A DNA stretch of 64,000 nt from Eutreptiella sp. 'Long Island Sound 2002' (Eukaryota > Euglenozoa > Euglenophyceae > Eutreptiales > Eutreptiaceae), in assembly GCA_964036045.1 (NCBI GenBank), contig OZ038385.1:60173919-60237918 (forward strand), given 5' to 3'. Numbering within the stretch: position 1 is the first letter of the stretch; the number at the start of each line of letters is the position of its first letter. The position numbers and the translations under genes were made by a program. The notes beneath the pieces were generated by a model. The model saw only the letters and a program-made list of their open reading frames with translations. It did no database searches and was not told the origin of the DNA. Below, piece by piece: positions 46,251 through 59,099 of this stretch.

Positions 46251-46580
46251 CATGACCTCCCCCCGCTCCCAAAAAAGTGGCACCTTGGTGCAGGGGGTTG
46301 GCGGGGTCAAAATCGAAAAATTCAATGGGGAATCATTTTGTCTCCCAACATTTTACAAGGGATTGGGCATCCAATATCACCCACTTGGGTATGCTACGCG
46401 AATGACCCAAAAAAGGGTGGTGTATGGTGCCCACGCCTGCGCTTGATCTAACAACCTCTCTTCGAGATGATTGAGGAACAGGAACACAACATCTGTCCTC
46501 TGGAAGGCTTGGGCTGCAATTGGTTAACCTCCCATCGCCAAATCTTGGCATGCCAAAAATGCTTCATGCAAACCGCACAC

Positions 46581-46672
46581 CTTGACAGGTCATATCCTGC
46601 AGCATGCTTGGATCCTCGCTGAGGAATGATGGCATGTTCGGTAAGCTTTTTGACTTGCAGCAAGACGGACAT
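46581..46672 (-). CDS. DUT: dUTPase exon 1 (motif I)
   Basis: dUTP pyrophosphatase hydrolyses dUTP to dUMP and PPi, keeping uracil out of DNA and supplying dUMP for dTTP synthesis; the enzyme is a homotrimer. From ATG 46670-46672 the exon encodes MSVLLQVKKLTEHAIIP, then QRGSKHAAGYDLS, which is dUTPase motif I. It ends in codon AG|T at a GTGTGC donor (46580). An in-frame 3' splice site (ctgtcag) just upstream gives an alternative exon start at 46690 with extra residues FSSSPT, so a leader or transit-peptide exon further upstream is possible. Joined to the other two exons the protein is 164 residues, the usual size of the family. No lesion is seen. Confidence 0.85.
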
Positions 46673-46699
46673 AGTGGGGCTTGAGGAAAACTGACAGAA

Positions 46700-47890
46700 G
46701 AACATGAAATGCATGAGCATTACTTCTTGCGTAGCCTGCTCACACAATGGAACGTGTTCGCATGGGCGCATTTTCCTATTACCACATCCAGGACGCTGGC
46801 AGCATGGGCGAGTCTACAACGTCGTGTGGATATCCGCCACAGCACAGTGGACACTTCTCCAGGTTTGAAGTATTTTTTTCTGATATGAGGTCTTCAAGCT
46901 TCCCACAGGCCCTCAAGCTGGGATCATGGCAACACATAGTTCTTAAGGGCCATATGGCAACGGATACAGAGCTCGCATATACCCCCGTGTCACAGGCATA
47001 TGGTCATCATAGTTATTAAGAGGGGGGGGGAGGGCTGAACACGCCAACCTTCCTGCGTGATCCCCAGGTACAATCAGCATCACTGGGCTGTGGTGCTCAA
47101 TGGAAGCACTGTGTGTGTTCCAACTACCACCGCAACAATGAACTGTGTGGCTTGTGTCCTGCCTGCAATGCTTGTGTACCCATGTCTCTCAGCTCCTCAA
47201 CGACAAAACCAAGGAATGCCACTGGTCCCATTGTCCCCCCTTGTACACAAGGCCACTCACCAGAACACGTATCTAGCCAGACAGAAATACAACCATCTAC
47301 AGCAACATACCCATGTTAACCTCACACAGATATCTCCAGTGTGCCTCTCGCAAAGCCAGGCCCAGGGGTGTTTGGAGAGAGAACAAATTGTCATGCAAAT
47401 CTGCCTGTTCAGGCCCGGATCCTGAATCTGACCAAAATAGTATTGTATGGCCATCATTACCACCCAATAGAATTGGGCACTTTGATACTGCATGCTGGGG
47501 CCACCACAAGGAGAAAAGGGGGGGGGGTGAGACCCAATTAAGGTGAGCCAAGTGAAAATGTAGGTGGAACCCTTGGTAGACTAACCTTGTTTAACAAAGC
47601 CACCTACCCCCCCCCCCGTTTGCGAGAGCAACACTAAAGTTCCAAAATCACCTCGCAGAGGTTGTTAGATCAAAGCCAGGCAGGCGTATATAGGGGACAC
47701 GGGGGGGCGACTACAACCGGTCCTGATGCAACCCAACCCCCAGCTATCTGTCAAAACTCGGGGGGGGGGGGGGGGGGGGGGATCCGGCCAGGGGTCGGGG
47801 GGGGGGTCAAGCCGGGGGTCGGGGGGGGGTCTGGCCGGGGGTCAGGGGGGCGTCGGATGGGGTGAGGGGGGGGGGGTTAGGGTTAGGGTC
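46700..47890. other. Region upstream of dUTPase exon 1, no supported gene
   Basis: May hold the dUTPase promoter or a leader exon on the minus strand; no TATA-like or other element stands out. A plus-strand frame near 47.10-47.18 kb is Cys-rich (HCVCSNYHRNNELCGLCPAC) but too short to call. 47761-47780 is an uninterrupted G20, followed by more G-runs. Confidence 0.45.
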
Positions 47891-50800
47891 ACCGAGCTGG
47901 TGGAACCAGTCTTGGTTTTATAACCCTTTTTAGTGTCTAGGGTGGACCTACCAGGTTTAGCAACAGCAGCAGCAAGCAGCAAGCAGCAACAGCAAGCAGC
48001 AAGCAACAGCACGCGCGAAATGGGTAAAAATCAGAAATCCGTCGTGGTGTTTTGGATTTGGTTCAAATTTTGGTGCATGATACCTATGGGTGTGAAGTAC
48101 AATCACACAAAGTTTGAGCGAGAAACTCAACGGTGGCGGCCTGGAACGGGATTCGCAAGTGGCGGACCTCAGTTTCAAAAACTGCAGTTTAGGGCCAAAA
48201 ACAGCCATTTTTGGGCCAAAAAAGCCCTGGAACACATTCAAAACGGCCAAACGAAGGGAACCGGTGGGCACACTCCACGTGCGGCTTGACTTTCCCGTCT
48301 CAACGAGCTCTTTGCGGCCCTCTAACTCCATGATATGTCCCGGAAACGGCCCAAAAAGGCCCCTGGAAGCTCCAAATGCCGACAGCCACAAACCAAGAAT
48401 AGGCCATATCTTTGGCTACATGGCTCAAAATGCGATTCCGAGGGCACCTACTCCACCCGCAACCCCCCACTTTTTGTGGTTTCCACCCCTCAGAATTGCC
48501 CAAACGGACACCTAGACCCCAATACCTAGGCCCACTAGGCTGCGGCAAGCTGCAAGCTCAAGCCCAAACAGGTGGGTGCCCAAATGGGTCAACAGGGTCC
48601 AGTAGGGGCAAAAAGATGACTTTTCTCAAAAATGATCCTAGACCATGTGCGACGCTAAAACAACTGCTTTTGGACCCTTTTGAACTAGTGGTGGCCCATT
48701 TTGGTCCTCCGATAATCCCAAAATGCCTTGAAAATGGGCTGTTTTGGGACCAAAAATGGGTCAAAAATGGGTCAAAAACGCATTTTTCCAAAAATCATCC
48801 TAGACCATTTGGGGTGCACAAACGGGTGAAATGAGCCCATTTTGAGCCCATTTTGGGGCATTTTGGCCCCTCAGAAGTCCAAAAAGCCTTGAAAGTGGGC
48901 CTCGTGGTGATGGGGTTCACTTGCAAGCTGATTGCACTTTGTGAAGAGCCATCAATGTGTGAATCATTCTTGATGTCCCTCACCAGTCATAGCTGATGTT
49001 CCCTCCCCCACCAGCTCGGTCCCAATATTCAGTCTTGATTAGGGTTAAGGTTAGGGTTAGCCCTAGGGTTAGGGTTAGCCCTAGGGTTAGGGTTAGGGTT
49101 AGGGTCACCGAGCTGGTGGAACCAGTCTTGGTTTTATAACCCTTTTTAGTGTCTAGGGTGGACCTACCAGGTTTAGCAAGCAAGCAAGCAGCAAGCAGCA
49201 CGCGCGAAATGGCTAAAAATCAGAACTCCATCGTGGTGCTTCAGATTCAGGTGAAATTTTGGTGGATGATACCTATGGGTGTGAAGTACAATCACACAAA
49301 GTTTGAGCGAGAAACTCAACGGTGGCGGCCGGGAACGGGATTCGCAAGTGGCGGACCTCAGTTTCAAAACCTGCAGTTTAGGGCCAAAAATAGCCATTTT
49401 GGGGCCAAAAAAGCCCTGGAACACATTCAAAACGGCCAAACGAACGGAAACGGTGGGTACACTCCACGTGCGGCTTGACTTCCCCGTGTCAACGAGCTCT
49501 TTGCGGCCCTCTAACTCCATGATATGTCCCGGAAACGGCCCAAAAAGCCCGCAGAAGCTGCAAATGCCGACAGCCACAAACCAAGAAGAGGCCAAATCTT
49601 TGGCTACATGGCTCAAAATGCGATTCCGAGGGCACCTAGTCCACCCGCAACCCCCCACTTTTTGTGGTTTCCACCCCTCAGAATTGCCGAAAACGGACGC
49701 CTAGACCCCAATACCTAGGCCCACTAGGCTGCGGCAAGCTGCAAGCTCAAGCCCAAAGAGGTGGGTGCCCAAATGGGTCAACAGGGTCCAGTAGGGGCAA
49801 AAAGATGACGTTTCTCAAAAATGATCCTAGACCATGTGCGACGCTAAAACAAGTGCTTTTGGAACGTTTTGAGCTTGTGGTGGCCCATTTTGGTCCTCCG
49901 AAAATCCCAAAATGCCTTGAAAATGGGCTGGTTTGGGACCAAAAATGGGTCAAAAATGGGTCAAAACCGCATTTTTCCAAACCTCAGCCTAGACCATTTG
50001 GGGTGCACAAACGGGTGAAATGAGCCCATTTTGAGCCCATTTTGGGGCATTTTGGCCCCTCAGAAGTCCAAAAAGCCTTGAAAGTGGGCCTTGTGGTGAT
50101 GGGGTTCACTTGCAAGCTGATTTCACTTTGTCAAGAGCCATCAATGTGTGAATCATTCTTGATGTCCCTCACCAGTCATAGCCGATGTTCCCTCCCCCAC
50201 CAGCTCGGTCCCAATATTCAGTCTTGATTAGGGTCACCGAGCTGGTGGAACCAGTCTTGGTTTTATAACCCTTTTTAGTGTCTAGGTGGACCTACCACGT
50301 TTAGCAAGCAAGCAGCAAGCAAGCAAGCAGCACGCGCGAAATGGGCCAAAATCAGACCTCCGTCGTGGTGCTTTGGATTCGGGTGAAATTTTGGTGCATG
50401 ATACCTATGGGTGTGAAGTACAATCACACAAAGTTTGAGCGAGAAACTCAACAGTGGCGGCCAGGAACGGGATCCGCAAGTGGCGGACCTCAGTTTCAAA
50501 ACCTGCAGTTTAGGGCCAAAAAAAGCCATTTTGGGGCCAAAAAAGCCCTGGAACACATTCAAAACGGCCAAACGAACGGAAACGGTGGGTACACTCCACG
50601 TGCGGCTTGACTTCCCCGTGTCAACGAGCTCTTTGCGGCCCTCTAACTCCATGATATGTCCCGGAAACGGCCCAAAAAGCCCGCAGAAGCTGCAAATGCC
50701 GACAGCCACAAACCAAGAATAGGCCAAATCTTTGGCTACATGGCTCAAAATGCGATTCCGAGGGCACCTACTCCACCCGCAACCCCCCACTTTTTGTGGT

Positions 50801-53800
50801 TTCCACCCCTCAGAATTGCCGAAAACGGACGCCTAGACCCCAATACCTAGGCCCACTAGGGTGCGGCAAGCTGCAAGCTCAAGCCCAAAGAGGTGGGTGC
50901 CCAAATGGGTCAACAGGGTCCAGTAGGGGCAAAAAGATGACGTTTCTCAAAAATGATCCTAGACCATGTGCGACGCTAAAACAAGTGCTTTTGGAACGTT
51001 TTGAGCTTGTGGTGGCCCATTTTGGTCCTCCGAAAATCCCAAAATGCCTTGAAAATGGGCTGTTTTGGGACCAAAAATGGGTCAAAAATGGGTCAAAACC
51101 GCATTTTTCCAAACCTCAGCCTAGACCATTTGGGGTGCACAAACGGGTGAAATGAGCCCATTTTGAGCCCATTTTGGGGCATTTTGGCCCCTCAGAAGTC
51201 CAAAAAGCCTTGAAAGTGGGCCTTGTGGTGATGGGGTTCACTTGCAAGCTGATTTCACTTTGTCAAGAGCCATCAATGTGTGAATCATTCTTGATGTCCC
51301 TCACCAGTCATAGCCGATGTTCCCTCCCCCACCAGCTCGGTCCCAATATTCAGTCTTGATTAGGGTCACCGAGCTGGTGGAACCAGTCTTGGTTTTATAA
51401 CCCTTTTTAGTGTCTAGGTGGACCTACCACGTTTAGCAAGCAAGCAGCAAGCAAGCAAGCAGCACGCGCGAAATGGGCCAAAATCAGACCTCCGTCGTGG
51501 TGCTTTGGATTCGGGTGAAATTTTGGTGCATGATACCTATGGGTGTGAAGTACAATCACACAAAGTTTGAGCGAGAAACTCAACAGTGGCGGCCAGGAAC
51601 GGGATCCGCAAGTGGCGGACCTCTGTTTCAAAAACTGCAGTTTAGGGCCAAAAACAGCCACTTTTGGGCCAAAAAAGCCCTGGAACACATTCAAAACGGC
51701 CAAACGAACGGAAACGGTGGGTACACTTCACGTGCGGCTTGACTTCCCCGTGTCAACGAGCTCTTTGCGGCCCTCTAACTCCATGATATGTCCCGGAAAC
51801 GGCCCAAAAAGGCCCCTGGAAGCTCCAAATGCCAACCGCCACAAACCAAGAATAGGCCATATCTTTGGCTACATGGCTCAAAATGCGATTCCGAGGGCAC
51901 CTACTCCACCCACAACCCCCCACTTTTTGTGGTTTCCACCCCTCAGAATTGCCCAAACGGACGCCTAGACCCCAATACCTAGGCCCACTAGGCTGCGGCA
52001 AGCTGCAAGCTCAAGCCCAAACAGGTGGCTGCCCAAATGGGTCAACAAGGTCCAGTAGGGGCAAAAAGATGACTTTTCTCAAAAATGATCCTAGACCATG
52101 TGCGACGCTAGAACAAGTGTTTTTGGACCGTTTTGAGCTTGTGGTGGCCCATTTTGGTCCTCGGAAAATCCCAAAATGCCTTGAAAATGGGCTGTTTTGG
52201 GACCAAAAATGGGTCAAAAATGGGTGAAAAACGCCTTTTTCCAAACCTTATCCTAGACCATTTGGGGTGCACAAACGAGTGAAATGAGCCCATTTTGAGC
52301 CCATTTTGGGGCATTTTGGCCCCACACAAGTCCAAAAAGCCTTGAAAGTGGGCCTCGGTGGCGGCCGGGAACGGGATTCGCAAGTGGCGGACCTGAGGTT
52401 CAAAAACTGCAGTTTAGGGCCAAAACCAGCCATTTTTGGGCCAAAAAAGCCCTAGAACACATTCAAAACGGCCAAACGAACGGAAACGGTGGGTACACTT
52501 CACGTGCGGCTTGACTTCCCCATGTCAACGAGCTCTTTGCGGCCCTCTAACTCCATGATATGTCCTGAAAACGGCCCAAAAAAGCCCCCAGAAGCTCCAA
52601 ATGCCGACAGCCACAAACCAAGAATAGGCCATATCTTGGGCTACATGGCTCAAAATGCGATTCCGAGGGCACCTACTCCACCCGCAACCCCCCACTTTTT
52701 GTGGATTCCACCCCTCAGAATTGCCCAAACGGACGCCTAGACCCCAATACCTAGGCCCACTAGGCTGCAGCAAGCTGCTAGCTCAAGCCCAAACAGGTGG
52801 GTGCCCAAATGGGTCAACAGGGTCCAGTAGGGGCAAAAAGATGACGTTTCTCAAAAATGATCCTAGACCATGTGCGACGCTAAAACAAGTGTTTTTGTAC
52901 CGTTTTGAGCTTGTGGTGGCCCATTTTGGTCCTCCGAAAATCCCAAAATGCCTTGAAAATGGGCTGTTTTGGGACCAAAAATGGGTCAAAAATGGGTCAA
53001 AAACCCATTTTTCTAAACCTCATCCTAGACCATTTGGGGTGCACAAACGGGTGAAATGAGCCCATTTTGAGCCCATTTTGGGGCATTTTGGCCCCTCAGA
53101 AGTCCAAAAAAGCCTTGAAAGTGGGCCTTGTGGTGATGGGGTTCACTTGCAAGCTGATTTCACTTTGTCAAGAGCCATCAATGTGTGAATCGTTCTTGAT
53201 GTCCCTGACAAGTCATAGCTGATGTTCCCTCCCCCACCAGCTCGGTTCCAATATTCAGTCTTGATTAGGGTTAGGGCCAGGGTTAGGGTTAGGGTCACCG
53301 AGCTGGTGGAACCAGTCTTGGTTTTATAACCCTTTTTAGTGTCTAGGGTGGACCTACCAGGTTTAGCAGCAGCAGCAGCAGCAGCAGCAAGCAAGCAGCA
53401 GCAGCAAGCAAGCAAGCAGCACGCGCGAAATGGGTAAAAATCAGAACTCCGTCGTGGGGGTTCAGATTCAGGTGAAATTTTGGTGGATGATACCTATGGG
53501 TGTGAAGTACAATCACACAAAGTTTGAGCAAGAAACTCAACGGTGGCGGCCGGGAACGGGATTTGCAAGTGGCGGACCTCGCTTTCAAAAACTGCAGTTT
53601 ACGGCCAAAATCAGCCATTTTTGGGCTTAAAAAGCCCCAGAACACATTCAAAACGGCCAAACGAAGGGAAATGGTGGCTACTCTGCACGTGCGGCTTGAC
53701 TTCCCTGTGTCAACGAGCTCTTTGCCGCCCTCTAACTCCATGACATGCCCCGGAAACGGCCCAAAAAGGCCCCTGGAAGCTCCAAATGCCAACCGCCACA

Positions 53801-54470
53801 AACCAAGAATAGGCCATATCTTTGGCTACATGGCTCAAAATGCGATTCCGAGGGCACCTACTCCACCCGCAACCCCCCACTTTTTGTGGTTTCCACCCCT
53901 TAGAATTGCCCAAACGGACGCCTACACCCTCGTACTTAGGCCCACTAGGCTGCGGCAAGCTGCAAGCTCAAGCCCAAACAGGTGGGTGCCCAAATGGGTC
54001 ATTAGGGTCCAGTAGGGGCAAAAAGATGACTTTTCTCAAAAATGATCCTAGACCATGTGCGACGCTAAAACAAGTGTTTTTGGACCATTTTGAGCTTGTG
54101 GTGGCCCATTTTGGTCCTCCGAAAATCCCAAAATGCCTTGAAAATGGGCTGTTTTGGGACCAAAAATGGGTCAAAAATGGGTCAAAAACCCATTTTTCCA
54201 AACCTCAGCCTAGACCATTTGGGGTGCACAAACGGGTGAAATGAGCCCATTTTGAGCCCATTTTGGGGCATTTTGGCCCCTCAGAAGTCCAACAAAAGCC
54301 TTGAAAGTGGGCCTCGTGGTGATGGGGTTGACTTGCAAGCTGATTTCACTTTGTGAAGAGCCATCAATGTGTGAATCATTCTTGATGTCCTTCACCAGTC
54401 ATAGCTAATGTTCCCTGCCCCACCAGCTCGGTCCCAATATTCAGTCTTGATTAGGGCTAGGGTTGCTTTT
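47891..54470 (+). repeat. Satellite array, ~1.13-kb units, five full or partial copies
   Basis: Units begin at accgagctggtggaaccag: 47891, 49107, 50236, 51368 and 53297. A sixth, 5'-truncated unit starts at about 52357. The spacing of 1129-1132 bp between copies 2-4 and their near identity point to recent amplification. Copies 1, 2 and 5 carry extra gggttagggtt runs at the unit border and CAG/CAAG-repeat length changes near 47960, 49180, 50300 and 53370. Frames of 130-170 codons recur on both strands but show indels between copies, so I regard them as non-coding. Confidence 0.9.
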
Positions 54471-54703
54471 AGGGCCTGCAGCCCTCTTGTAGCCCAAATA
54501 TGAATTCTCTACAAATTTTTGAGCATTTTGAGTATAAACACATAGTATGAAAAAAAAAATTGGCGCCTTCGGCGCCGGACAGTTTTCTCTAGGGACACTT
54601 GCTGGTGGCCGACCAAGCACCACTATCTTTCAAAACCCCAGGGGGGGGGGGGGGCTGGGGGGGGTCGCATACAAGGACCGGGCCCGGCCGCCCCCCCGGG
54701 ATA

Positions 54704-55310
54704 GGGGAAAACGCCACATACCCCCCATTTTGGGCCTTTTTGGGCCTATTCGCGTACCCTACCCTAAGGGATTGAATTGTTAGTTTAACCCTTTGTAAAA
54801 TCATTATTTTGTCCAATAAACGCATCCCCCAATGAGTTTTTGGTCCGGACCCCCCCAGACCCCCCCCACTTGAAACCCACTTTTTTGAGGTTTTGAGGGA
54901 GGGGGGGAGGTGGGGGGGGGGGGTGGGGGTCAAAAATGTCGAAGAAACAGACCCCCCCTTTTTTTGGGCCGAAAATCATGAATCTTTTGGTTTTTTTTTC
55001 GATTTTGAGCCGAAAAAGTGTTTCCGGGTCCCGACTCCATGGGGTTTGTATGGGGCGGAGTGGGACGAGCGCTTATGCACTTTATGCACTTTTCAGCCAT
55101 TTTTGTTATGTTGGCGGTTTTGGTGACCTTGATGACCCCGTGGTACCCACGCTGAGGGGTGTGAGTGGGGATGTTGTGACAACATATGCCTACTAGGATA
55201 CAAAAGGACGTTTTTTGCAGTCTCTAGCCTTGCTGAGAGCCGGTCAAAACCCGTGCCAAAGACGCGAAATGACTGTTTCTACCAATAATGGCCTAGTGAA
55301 TGGGCCGGAA
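54704..55310 (+). repeat. Second copy of the 42892-43465 module
   Basis: Near-identical to 42892-43465; see that entry. Confidence 0.9.
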
Positions 55311-56480
55311 CACAACCTGCTGATGCAGTTTTTCACCCTGGATAGCTCAAAAATCGAAGTTTTTGAAACTTGTTTTTATGATAATGTGACCACACAATAT
55401 GACCATCCAAGGTATGTAAAGCATGTTTGACGCCGTATTTACATGTTTTTCACCCTATTTGGGTGTTAGGTCCGCGGGGGGGGGGGGGGGGTCTCCCAAG
55501 GGATTGATTGGTACACAACCTGCTAATGCAGTTTTCCACCTTGGGCAGCTCAAAAATCGAAGTTTTCGAAAGTTGTTTTTATGATATTGTGATCACCTAA
55601 AATGACTATCCAAGGTATGTAAAGCATGTTTTAGGCCGTATTTATATGTTTTTCACCCTATTTGGGTATTAGGTCCAGGGGGGGGGGGGTCTCCCAAGGG
55701 ATTGATTGGTACACAACCTGCTGATGCAGTTTTTCACCCTGGGCAGCTCGAAAATCGAAGTTTTCGAAACTTATTTTTTTGATACCTAAAATGACCATCC
55801 AAGGTATGTAAAGCATTCTTTAGGCCGTATTTACATGTTTTTCACCCTATTTGGGTGTTAGGTCCGGGGGGGGGGGGGGGGGGGCTCCCAAGGGATTGAT
55901 TGGTACACAACCTGCTGATGCAGTTTTTCACCTTGGGCAGCTCAAAAATCGAAGTTTTCGAAAGTTGTTGTTATGATATTGTGATCACCTAAAATGACTA
56001 TCCAAGGTATGTAAAGCATGTTTTAGGCCGTATTTATATGTTTTTCACCCTATTTGGGTATTAGGTCCAAGGGGGGGGGGGGGGTCTCCCAAGGGATTGA
56101 TTGGTACACAACCTGCTGATGCAGTTTTTCACCTTGGGCAGCTCGAAAATCGAAGTTTTCGAAACTTATTTTTTTGATACCATGATCACCTAAAATGACC
56201 ATCCAAGGTATGTAAAGCATTCTTTAGGCCCTATTTACGTGTTTTTCACCCTATTTGGGTATTGGGCGCACGGGGGGGTGTCTCCCAAGGGATTGGTACA
56301 CAACCTGCTTATGCAGTTTTTCACCCTGGGCAGCTCAAAAATCCAAGTTTTCGAAACTTATTTTTCGGATACCGAGATCACTTAAAATGACCATCCAAGC
56401 TATGTAAAGCATGTTTTAGGCCGCATTTATGTCGTTTTTCACCCTATTTTGTGTGTGCGTTGCTTGGAGTAGATTCTCTG
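55311..56480. repeat. ~200-bp G-tract array, six copies
   Basis: Units at about 55317, 55519, 55716, 55905, 56110 and 56297, with G-runs of 7-18. Alternate units are most alike (55519 with 55905; 55716 with 56110), suggesting duplication of a two-unit block. Confidence 0.9.
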
Positions 56481-57250
56481 CGAGGTGGGCTTGCCGAAGG
56501 CAATAGAATTTGACAGAAACAACACCTCCAGGGTTTTGCTTACCCACCCCGGGGGGGGGGGGGGGGTTAATTCAGGGACCCACCCACCCAGAATTTTGGC
56601 ATACCCACAGACCGACAAATGTCCCACCCCCCCCGGGGGGGGGGGGGGTCTGACACCCACCCACCCACCCAACTGAGACATGCAATACAGAAGACCAAGT
56701 TTGTGGGGTTTGTGGGGTTTTAGCGTTGCCCCCTTCGCATTTGACACAAATGACAATGCATCCTAGCCCTGTTATGGGTGTGGGGCATGCACACGTGATG
56801 TGCAATGCCATGTAAACACACCATAAATAAACATGCTACATGGAACCTGCAACAGAAGAAAGAAAGAAGTGGCACTAGCTCAATAGACCCAAGGGCCCCC
56901 ACAAAGTCCCACCCCACCCCGGGGGGGGGGGGGGGTTGGACACCCACCCACCCTGAAATTCTGCCAGACCCCCCCCCCATGGGGTAGGACGGACACTAAG
57001 CAAAAGCCTGAACACCTCTTGTTGCTCTGCTCTGACAAGGGCGTTGTTTGTGCGCACCATGAGAAAACACAAGAGGTGACTGTTGCATGATGAATGTACC
57101 AGTCGTCACGTGATTCCCTAATCTCCACCTCCAAAGGACAACCAGCGGTGTACCTCACCGAAAAAAATGGGATTTTCATGGGCCACCAGAACATGGAACT
57201 GCCAAATTCCACGGTTCCAAAAGTTGCGGAAATAGGTCAGCCTATTTAGG
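56481..57250. repeat. CCCACCCACC / G-run repeats
   Basis: Three blocks (about 56540-56600, 56620-56680, 56900-56965) each pair a C4G13-type run with gacacccacccaccc. The rest has no gene I can support. Confidence 0.6.
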
Positions 57251-57289
57251 TCCTGCATGCTGTGCGTACAGGGGTTAGCGTAGAAGCAG

Positions 57290-58065
57290 GACGTGGTAGA
57301 GCCACTGTGCCGCCCCCCAAGCCTCACCCTTAGTGTACACGCGCGAGAGAAGGACCCGTGCCAAGAGCTCAGGTGTCTTCGCTGTGGGCTCATCCGTGCC
57401 CCTTGCCCGGGGTCTCAGATCCTCTCGGGGGCACAGGCTCTCTCCCCTTCCCCTCATCCCCTGACGGCATCACTGCTGTTGATCTGGTGAAGCCCAGAGC
57501 GAAAAGGCCGCGTGCTGCGGCTGGGCGATGGCGTCCTGGCGCTGGTGCTTTACTTGCTGTGCCGGCCCCCGCAGACCCCCGTCCCCTCTTGGGCTTGCTT
57601 GGGGTGGAGAGCCCTGGCGACCCGGCTTGTACTAGTCGCTTGCCCGCGGCCGTGGGGCGGTGGTGTGCCGTGGGTTGGCTGAAATCCCCCTGCCCCCCCC
57701 CCCCCCCCCCTCCCTTGCGGGGCTGCCTGCTGGCTGCCCTCTTGTGCCTCTACCCCCTCCTTGGGGTGTCCCTTCAGACCAAGGCATGTGCGACCCCTAA
57801 GGCAATTAGGGAGTGGCACCTCGGGGACTCCTCCGCAAGTAGGAGGCGGCCCACCAGCAGGTGCGGCTCGAGCGCCCGGGCCGCTTGCCGTGGGACTGCT
57901 GCTTGTTCCTACAATGGAAGCACAATCATCCGCAGGGCGTGCTCCGGACGCGCGGGCAGCCCCCGACCCGAAGTGGCCTCAAAATCCAGTGCGAGCTCCG
58001 CATACGACACCTCCCCCTCGCGCCAACGCAGCATGGATGTACCTGCGGCTCACCGGTGGCTAAGT
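57290..58065 (+). pseudogene. GC-rich coding-like remnant, unidentified
   Basis: Composition changes abruptly to GC-rich. After a good 3' splice site (gtgtcccttcag, about 57780) one frame reads KACATPKAIREWHLGD, and after a shift another reads VRLERPGRLPWDCCLFLQW and RSGLKIQCELRIRHLPL. These look protein-like but I recognise no family, and no single frame holds. Probably an exon remnant of another mobile element. Confidence 0.3.
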
Positions 58066-58406
58066 GGAAATGTGAAGTTGGGGCTCATTTGGGGCTCAAT
58101 TGTGCATTGCGATGTCTTTGTGCTTGTTTGTTGTGCATTTTGCATGCTAGGTAATGTGCATTTACTGTTTTTAGAAGTTTTAGACACTCACTTGGTCAAG
58201 GTTCAAGGGGGGGGGGACTTTTTCTTGCGACGGCTCAGTTGACTGAGCGCCCCGACTGAGCCGTCACTGAGCCAGCTCACTTAGCTCTCACTTAGCTCTC
58301 ACTTGGCGCGCCAAATGGCTCACTGAGCGCTCACTAAGAGCTAATTAGGGGCTCACTCAGGGCTCACTCGGGAGTTTCTCCCCCTTTCCGCCCCCTTTTC
58401 CCATCC

Positions 58407-58700
58407 TTGCCGGCCCACACTTCACCCTTTTCACACCAACATCGGTCCGCAGTTGTCACCATGTCTTTTCTCCAAGAACTTGAGCGTGCATGCACACATA
58501 CATACTTGCATACATGCTCTCACCGCGACAAACCCACAAACATCCAAACACACACACTTCGTGAGGGACACAAATATCCAAACACATACACACACATGCA
58601 CCCATACACACGTCCACACACACATGCACATGCACAAATTGACAACCACATTCATTCTTGTGTGCAATTATCTTGCGTGTACATAAACACATGGCCACAT
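58407..58700. repeat. CA-rich simple sequence
   Basis: Irregular acacatacacacaca/catgcac repeats. Frames of the HTHTCTHTH type are by-products. Confidence 0.85.
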
Positions 58701-59099
58701 TGAGGCATGCGCAATGAAGGGCTAGGGAGAGATGGTTACGGGGTTGGGGTTCGGGGATATGAACCTAGCCATTTGCGAGGGTGTTCCTTGTTGCCTCATG
58801 ACAATGGCACCCACCCACCCCACACACACGCACCATAAAGCACAAATTAGGGCACAGAGGATATTGCTCGCTTTTGTGAGGTTCATCATACAACCATCTT
58901 GACCTGCACCATGACACATTGATCCCCCTCCCTCCTTATCCCCTCCCCTCCCCTTTTGCCATGCCGCGTCCCCCCGCTTCCCTCGTGCGTAGCCCTTCTG
59001 TTCTCTTGCCTGTCTCGTCCCCTTGTCCTGAATTTCCTATTTTTTTGGCCGTGGCATCACATGCATGATGGTGGCGGCAAAGACGATGACCTTTGCAGG

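Larger units (their letters stand above)
18366..46580 (-). other. dUTPase intron 1 (28.2 kb), host of nested insertions
   Basis: The donor (caag|GTGTGC at 46580) and acceptor (ctttcag at 18366) give an in-phase join between motifs I and II. Within it lie the foldback element, the tyrosine-recombinase retrotransposon with its own insertions, LINE fragments, SINE-like copies and G-tract arrays. No other intact gene was found inside. Confidence 0.8.

Noticed and set aside
46747-47425. Plus-strand ORFs upstream of dUTPase exon 1
   Set aside because: Short, without motifs or splice signals that extend them.
49020-49110. True telomere or chromosome end
   Set aside because: The TTAGGG-like runs are short, interrupted and repeated inside satellite units, with kilobases of sequence on both sides.
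47957-54395. Recurring ORFs of 120-170 codons on both strands of the satellite
   Set aside because: They shift and break between copies at indels and overlap on opposite strands; satellite DNA with few stops explains them.
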